Positions 60,262-64,000 of a stretch of DNA of 64,000 nucleotides are shown in pieces. The notes under the pieces were generated by a model. That model worked only from the letters and a program-made list of their open reading frames with translations, was not told the origin of the DNA and did not search any database. Each line of letters starts with the position of its first letter. Position 1 is the first letter of the stretch. Both the position numbers and the translations under genes were made by a program. The stretch comes from Nocardioides sp. IC4_145 (GTDB lineage Bacteria > Actinomycetota > Actinomycetes > Propionibacteriales > Nocardioidaceae): contig NZ_JAANMS010000006.1 of assembly GCF_011250565.1 (NCBI RefSeq), positions 62,001 through 126,000 of the forward strand. Reading direction: 5' to 3'.

Positions 60262-61855
60262 GCACGACACCTCTGCGATCGCGACGCCCGCGGCCGAGAT
60301 GCACCCCAGCCGCTGGGGCGACCCTGCCCGCGCCGCCGCACTGCCCGAGTCCGCCCGCGGCCTGGTCGAGGCGGTCTTCGGCATCGACGAGCAGCCCGCT
60401 GTCGCCGACGTGGTCGTGCCGCCGTCCGTGCTTAGGCCGACGGTCCTCGACGCACTGCGGGACGTCGTCGGCGCCGACCAGGTGCTGGTCGACGACGACA
60501 CGCGGCGACTCCGCACGCGCGGCAAGTCGACGCCCGACCTGCTGCGCCAGCGGGCCGGCGACCTCTCCGACGCGCCCGACGCCGTCGTCCGTCCCGCCGA
60601 CCACGACCAGGTGGCCGCCGTCCTCGCCCTCGCGGTCGAGCACCACCTGGCGGTCGTGCCGTTCGGCGGCGGGACGTCGGTGACCGGCGGGCTGGCGGCG
60701 CGGCGCGAGGGGTACGCCGGCCTGGTCTCGCTCGACCTGGTCCGGATGAAGCGGTTGGTCGCCGTCGACCACACCTCGATGACCGCCACCCTCGAGCCCG
60801 GTCTGCGCGGTCCGGAGGCCGAGGCGCTGCTGGCCGCGGAGGGGCTGGTGCTGGGCCACTACCCGCAGTCGTTCGAGCACGCGACGATCGGCGGCTTCGC
60901 GGCGACGCGGTCGAGCGGGCAGTCGAGCGCCGGCTACGGGCGCTTCGACGCGCTCGTCGTCGGGCTGCGCGTCGCCACGCCCCGCGGCGAGCTGCGGCTC
61001 GGGTCGGCGCCGGCCAGTGCGGCCGGGCCCGACCTGCGGCAGCTGCTGCTGGGGTCCGAGGGCGCCTTCGGCGTGATCACCGAGGTGACCGTGCGGGTGC
61101 GGCGGCTGCCCGCCGAGAAGGTCTACGAGGGCTGGGGCTGGCCGTCGTTTCCCGACGGCGCGGCCGCGATGCGGACGCTGGCGCAGGCGGGCCTGCTGCC
61201 GACCGTGCTGCGGCTCTCCGACGAGCACGAGACCGCCATCAACCTCGCCCGGCCCGACGCGATCGGGGCGGAGGGTGCGAGCGGCTGCCTGATGGTCGTC
61301 GGCCACGAGGGCGAGCCCGACCTGGTCGCGGCGCGGCGGACCGCGGTCGCCTCGGTGCTGACCGGCCTCGGCGGCACGCCGCTGGGGGAGGAGCCGGGCC
61401 GGGCCTGGGCGCACGGGCGGTTCGACGCGCCGTACCTCCGCGACTCGATGCTCGACGTCGGCGTGCTCGTCGAGACGCTGGAGACGGCGACGTTCTGGTC
61501 GCGCGTGCCGCAGCTGTACGACGCCGTCCGCACCGCGCTGGTCGACGCCCTGGGCGAGCCGTGCCTGGTGCTGTGCCACATCAGCCACGTCTACGAGACC
61601 GGCTGCTCGCTCTACTTCACCGTCGCCGCGGCCGGTGGCTCGCGATCGCTGGAGCGGTGGCAGGTCGCGAAGGCCGCCGCGAGCGACGCGATCGCCGCAG
61701 CGGGCGCGACCATCACCCACCACCACGCGGTCGGCACCGACCACACGCCGTGGCTGCCCGCCGAGGTCGGCGACCTCGGCGTCGGCGTGCTCCGGGCGGT
61801 CAAGGCCGAACTCGACCCGACCGGGGTCCTCAACCCGGGGGTGCTGGTCCCGTGA
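60257..61855 (+). CDS. FAD-binding oxidase, alkyldihydroxyacetonephosphate-synthase-like
   Basis: A 532-residue FAD-linked oxidase. PCMH-type FAD domain with VVPFGGGTSVTGGL, PGLRGPEAEALLAAEGL, HATIGGFAATRSSGQSSAGYGRFDALV; C-terminal CHISHVYETGCSLYFTV and ITHHHAVGTDHTPWLPAE, all as in AGPS, which makes the ether bond of alkyl-DHAP. A generic glycolate/D-lactate oxidase is less likely. It overlaps the kinase gene by 4 nt (GTGA). Together with GlpD and the lipid kinase it suggests ether or other phospholipid metabolism. Confidence 0.85.
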   Translation: MTHDTSAIATPAAEMHPSRWGDPARAAALPESARGLVEAVFGIDEQPAVADVVVPPSVLRPTVLDALRDVVGADQVLVDDDTRRLRTRGKSTPDLLRQRAGDLSDAPDAVVRPADHDQVAAVLALAVEHHLAVVPFGGGTSVTGGLAARREGYAGLVSLDLVRMKRLVAVDHTSMTATLEPGLRGPEAEALLAAEGLVLGHYPQSFEHATIGGFAATRSSGQSSAGYGRFDALVVGLRVATPRGELRLGSAPASAAGPDLRQLLLGSEGAFGVITEVTVRVRRLPAEKVYEGWGWPSFPDGAAAMRTLAQAGLLPTVLRLSDEHETAINLARPDAIGAEGASGCLMVVGHEGEPDLVAARRTAVASVLTGLGGTPLGEEPGRAWAHGRFDAPYLRDSMLDVGVLVETLETATFWSRVPQLYDAVRTALVDALGEPCLVLCHISHVYETGCSLYFTVAAAGGSRSLERWQVAKAAASDAIAAAGATITHHHAVGTDHTPWLPAEVGDLGVGVLRAVKAELDPTGVLNPGVLVP

Positions 61856-62778
61856 GTGTCCAGCGCTCGTTCACGTTCCTGGTCAACCCGGCCTCCGGTG
61901 GTGGCGCGGCGCCCGAGGCGGTCGTGCCGGTGGCGCGGCTGCTGCGCGAGGCCGGCGCGACCGTCGACGTGACGTACTCACCCGGACCGCGGGCCATGCC
62001 CGGCCTGGTCGCCGCGGCCGTCGAGCGCGGCGACGTCGTGGTGTCGGTCGGCGGCGACGGGATGCTCTCGTCGCTGGCCGGCGAGGTGTCGGCGGCCGGT
62101 GGCACGCTGGCGGTGCTGCCGGCCGGGCGCGGCAACGACTTCGCGCGGATGCTCGGCCTGCCCGACACGCCCGAGGACCTCGCCGCGCTGCTGCTGTCCG
62201 GCTCCACGTGCCGGGTCGACCTGCTGTGCGCGTCCTTCCCGGGCGCCGCGCCGCGCGAGGTCGCGGGCTCGGTCTACTGCGGCGTCGACGCCCGTGCCGC
62301 CGAGCTCGTCGACGGCGCGCACCGGCTGCCGCGGCGGCTGCAGTACCCCTACGCCGCCGTCCGCGCCCTCCTCACCTACGCCCCCGCCCGCTACCGGCTC
62401 TCCGTCGACGGCGAGGAGCGCGAGCTCGAGGCCGCCACGGTCGTCGTCGCCAACTCCGCCTACTACGGCAAGGGCATGCGGATCGCCCCGCCCGCCTCGG
62501 TCACCGACGGCGTCCTCGACGTCGTCGTCATCGAGGCCGCGTCCAAGGCCGCGCTCGTCCGCTCGCTGCCGAAGGTGTACGACGGCGGGCACGTCGACCT
62601 CCCCGAGGTCACCGTGCTCCGCGGTCGGCGGGTCGAGCTGCGCGCCGACCCGTCCCGTGCCGCCGGCCCGGGTGTGCCCGTCGGTGGTGACGGCGAGCCG
62701 CTCGGCACGCTGCCGCCGCTCTCCGGCGACCCGCTCGTCGTCGAGGTCCGTCCCGCCGCCGTCGCCGTCGTCTGCTGA
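61852..62778 (+). CDS. Diacylglycerol kinase-family lipid kinase
   Basis: A 308-residue DAGK/sphingosine-kinase-like protein: FTFLVNPASGGGAAPEAV, VVSVGGDGMLSSLAGEV (nucleotide GGDG), LPAGRGNDFARMLGLP and VVVANSAYYGKGMRIAPPASVTDGVLDVVVIE. It phosphorylates a lipid alcohol. Coupled to the AGPS-like gene by the GTGA overlap, so its substrate may be an ether lipid or diacylglycerol formed there. Confidence 0.9.
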   Translation: MSVQRSFTFLVNPASGGGAAPEAVVPVARLLREAGATVDVTYSPGPRAMPGLVAAAVERGDVVVSVGGDGMLSSLAGEVSAAGGTLAVLPAGRGNDFARMLGLPDTPEDLAALLLSGSTCRVDLLCASFPGAAPREVAGSVYCGVDARAAELVDGAHRLPRRLQYPYAAVRALLTYAPARYRLSVDGEERELEAATVVVANSAYYGKGMRIAPPASVTDGVLDVVVIEAASKAALVRSLPKVYDGGHVDLPEVTVLRGRRVELRADPSRAAGPGVPVGGDGEPLGTLPPLSGDPLVVEVRPAAVAVVC

Positions 62779-62790
62779 GCCGTCCCGAGC

Positions 62791-62872
62791 GTCAACGATC
62801 GTCAATTGCACGAAAATGTCGGGGTCCAGGGCCGTCGAGGCGCTAGAACGGCGCAATTGAACGATTGTCGAC
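62791..62872. terminator. Imperfect ~19-bp inverted repeat between convergent kinase and pirin genes
   Basis: GTCAACGATCGTCAATTGC (62791-62809) pairs imperfectly with GCAATTGAACGATTGTCGAC (62853-62872); both ends hold CAATTG. The element is AT-rich compared with its surroundings. Likely two-way terminator. Confidence 0.55.
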
Positions 62873-62899
62873 CGGCCCCGAACCCCGGCCGTCCGCCGG

Positions 62900-63589
62900 C
62901 TACCCCGCGAACGTCCAGACGAGCAGCTCGGTGGGGACGGCGGCGGTGACCTGGTGCGCGGGCTCGTCGGTGAAGAGGAAGGCGTCGCCGGCGGCCAGGG
63001 GCTCGGCGAGCGAGCTGCGGGTGAGGGCGCCGGTGACGACGTAGGCGTGGACGAGCGGGGCGGCGGGGAGGGCCAGCGTCTTGAGGGCGTCGAGCCGCGC
63101 GACCGAGAGCACCGCGCCGGGCTGGGGGGAGACCAGCTCGACCAGCCCCCCGCCGGGAGCGGCGGAGGCGGGCACCGGCGTGACGGCGTACGTCGGGTCG
63201 TCGGCGGCGCGGTCGGGGTCGGCGGCCAGCCAGACCTGCACGAAGCGGGCCCGGCCCTCGGGCGTGGCGTGCTCGGCGTGCTCGACGCCGGAGCCGGCGG
63301 CGAGCACGGCCACCTCGCCGGGGGAGACGACGGCCTCGTGCCCGGAGGAGTCGCGGTGCGAGAGCCGGCCGGTGACCACCCAGGTGACGATGTCGAGCCC
63401 GGAGTGCCGGTGGGTGTCGAAGCCCTTGTCGGACGCGAGGTGGTGGTCGTCGTGGCAGACCATCGGACCGAAGCGGAGCCGCTCGGGGTCGTAGTGCTCG
63501 CCGAACGAGAACGCGTGGGAGGTCACCATCCCGCGCGAGCGGCTGACGAAACGGGCGGAACCCCGGCGGATCTCTGTCGTCACGTCCAT
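62900..63589 (-). CDS. Pirin-family protein
   Basis: A 229-residue bicupin: [63 protein letters not shown] holds the conserved pirin metal-binding His cluster and [16 protein letters not shown]. Some bacterial pirins are quercetin dioxygenases, others act on regulators; function unresolved. Its ATG overlaps another ATG on the opposite strand (CATG, 63587-63590). Confidence 0.92.
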   Translation of the reverse strand: MDVTTEIRRGSARFVSRSRGMVTSHAFSFGEHYDPERLRFGPMVCHDDHHLASDKGFDTHRHSGLDIVTWVVTGRLSHRDSSGHEAVVSPGEVAVLAAGSGVEHAEHATPEGRARFVQVWLAADPDRAADDPTYAVTPVPASAAPGGGLVELVSPQPGAVLSVARLDALKTLALPAAPLVHAYVVTGALTRSSLAEPLAAGDAFLFTDEPAHQVTAAVPTELLVWTFAG

Positions 63590-63599
63590 GATTGTGCCC

Positions 63600-64000
63600 G
63601 TGGCCCCCGCCTCCCCCGACCTCCCCCAGCTGCCGCCGGGCTTCCGCTTCGGCACCAGCACCGCGGCGTACCAGGTCGAGGGCGCAGCGCGTGAGGACGG
63701 CCGCGGCCCGTCGATCTGGGACACCTTCACCCACACGCCCGGCCGGATCAACGACGGCTCGACCGGTGACGTGGCGTGCGACCACTACCACCGGTTCCAC
63801 GAGGACGTCGCGCTGATGAAGGACCTCGGCGTCGGCGGCTACCGGCTGTCGCTGTCGTGGTCGCGGATCCAGCCCACCGGGTCCGGCGCGGTCAACGCGC
63901 AGGGTGTCGACTTCTACGACCGGCTGCTCGACACGCTGCTCGCGGCCGACGTGCAGCCGATGGTCACGCTCTACCACTGGGACCTGCCGCAGGCGCTCGA
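63600..64000 (+). CDS. Beta-glucosidase, GH1 (5' part, cut by window end)
   Basis: The first 133 residues of a GH1 enzyme: [79 protein letters not shown] and [13 protein letters not shown], the classical N-terminal sugar-binding segments. The catalytic TNEP and ITENG motifs lie beyond the window. The GTG at 63600 is 7 nt after CATGAT (leaderless pattern); an in-frame ATG at 63588 overlaps the divergent pirin start. May work with the GH6 protein in glucan use. Confidence 0.92.
   Translation, partial: MAPASPDLPQLPPGFRFGTSTAAYQVEGAAREDGRGPSIWDTFTHTPGRINDGSTGDVACDHYHRFHEDVALMKDLGVGGYRLSLSWSRIQPTGSGAVNAQGVDFYDRLLDTLLAADVQPMVTLYHWDLPQAL

Overview
This window is a piece of a very GC-rich actinobacterial chromosome, most likely from the Nocardioides / Propionibacteriales group. 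Several things point there: third codon positions are almost always G or C, GTG starts are common, there are F420/LLM-type flavin enzymes and mycothiol-type DinB/TIGR03086 proteins, and the order PBP1 - GT87 - rpsF - ssb - rpsR - rplI - MATE - dnaB matches the oriC-side block of Mycobacterium and Streptomyces. I see no insertion sequence, prophage, CRISPR array, rRNA or tRNA. The species assignment is inference.

Layout. 1-7.3 kb: cell-envelope block (PadR regulator cut by the window edge, bifunctional penicillin-binding protein, polytopic GT87 mannosyltransferase-like protein; opposite strand: alanine-racemase-like protein, FemX-type ligase, endonuclease IV). 7.3-14.7 kb: conserved information block (rpsF, ssb, rpsR, rplI, then on the other strand a secreted protein, a membrane protein and a MATE exporter, then dnaB). 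A cluster of DnaA-box-like 9-mers lies just upstream of dnaB. 14.7-28.8 kb: accessory genes, including a TetR remnant, secreted hydrolases, an alpha-hydroxy-acid oxidase, a YibE/F protein, a fusion of a DUF429 RNase H-like domain to a RelA/SpoT synthetase domain, an LLM enzyme, a heptad-repeat protein, an MFS transporter and a GH6 protein. 28.9-43.1 kb: M3 peptidase, a DesKR-like two-component system next to an ABC-2 exporter, an acyl-CoA dehydrogenase, an HTH/ECF-S-component fusion, a double-GNAT protein and a YceI protein. 43.3-55.2 kb: a 51-residue protein, a DEAD-box helicase with DbpA-type tail, a thioredoxin-reductase-like/MerR pair with a readable MerR-type promoter, a lipoprotein PBP, an NAD(P) aldehyde dehydrogenase, and a three-gene operon of small lipoprotein, DUF350 protein and ATP-grasp (glutathionylspermidine-synthase-like) enzyme. 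55.2-64 kb: LuxR and sigma factors, a glycerol-phosphate/ether-lipid set (glpD, tetR, AGPS-like, diacylglycerol kinase), pirin, and the start of a GH1 beta-glucosidase.

Two features run through the whole window. First, many genes start directly at an ATG/GTG placed 6-7 nt after a TANNNT-like (or CAGACT/CATGCT-like) hexamer, the layout of leaderless transcripts; I used this to choose starts. Second, convergent gene ends are often separated by long perfect or near-perfect inverted repeats without a T-run, which look like two-way terminators; one of them is a pair of tandem hairpins whose stems differ by compensating base changes.

Most notable candidates for new biology: the DUF429-RelA/SpoT fusion (with Gln where the synthetase glutamate is expected), the lipoprotein-DUF350-ATP-grasp operon, the HTH-ECF S-component fusion with its translationally coupled unknown partner, and the DnaA-box-like cluster at dnaB.
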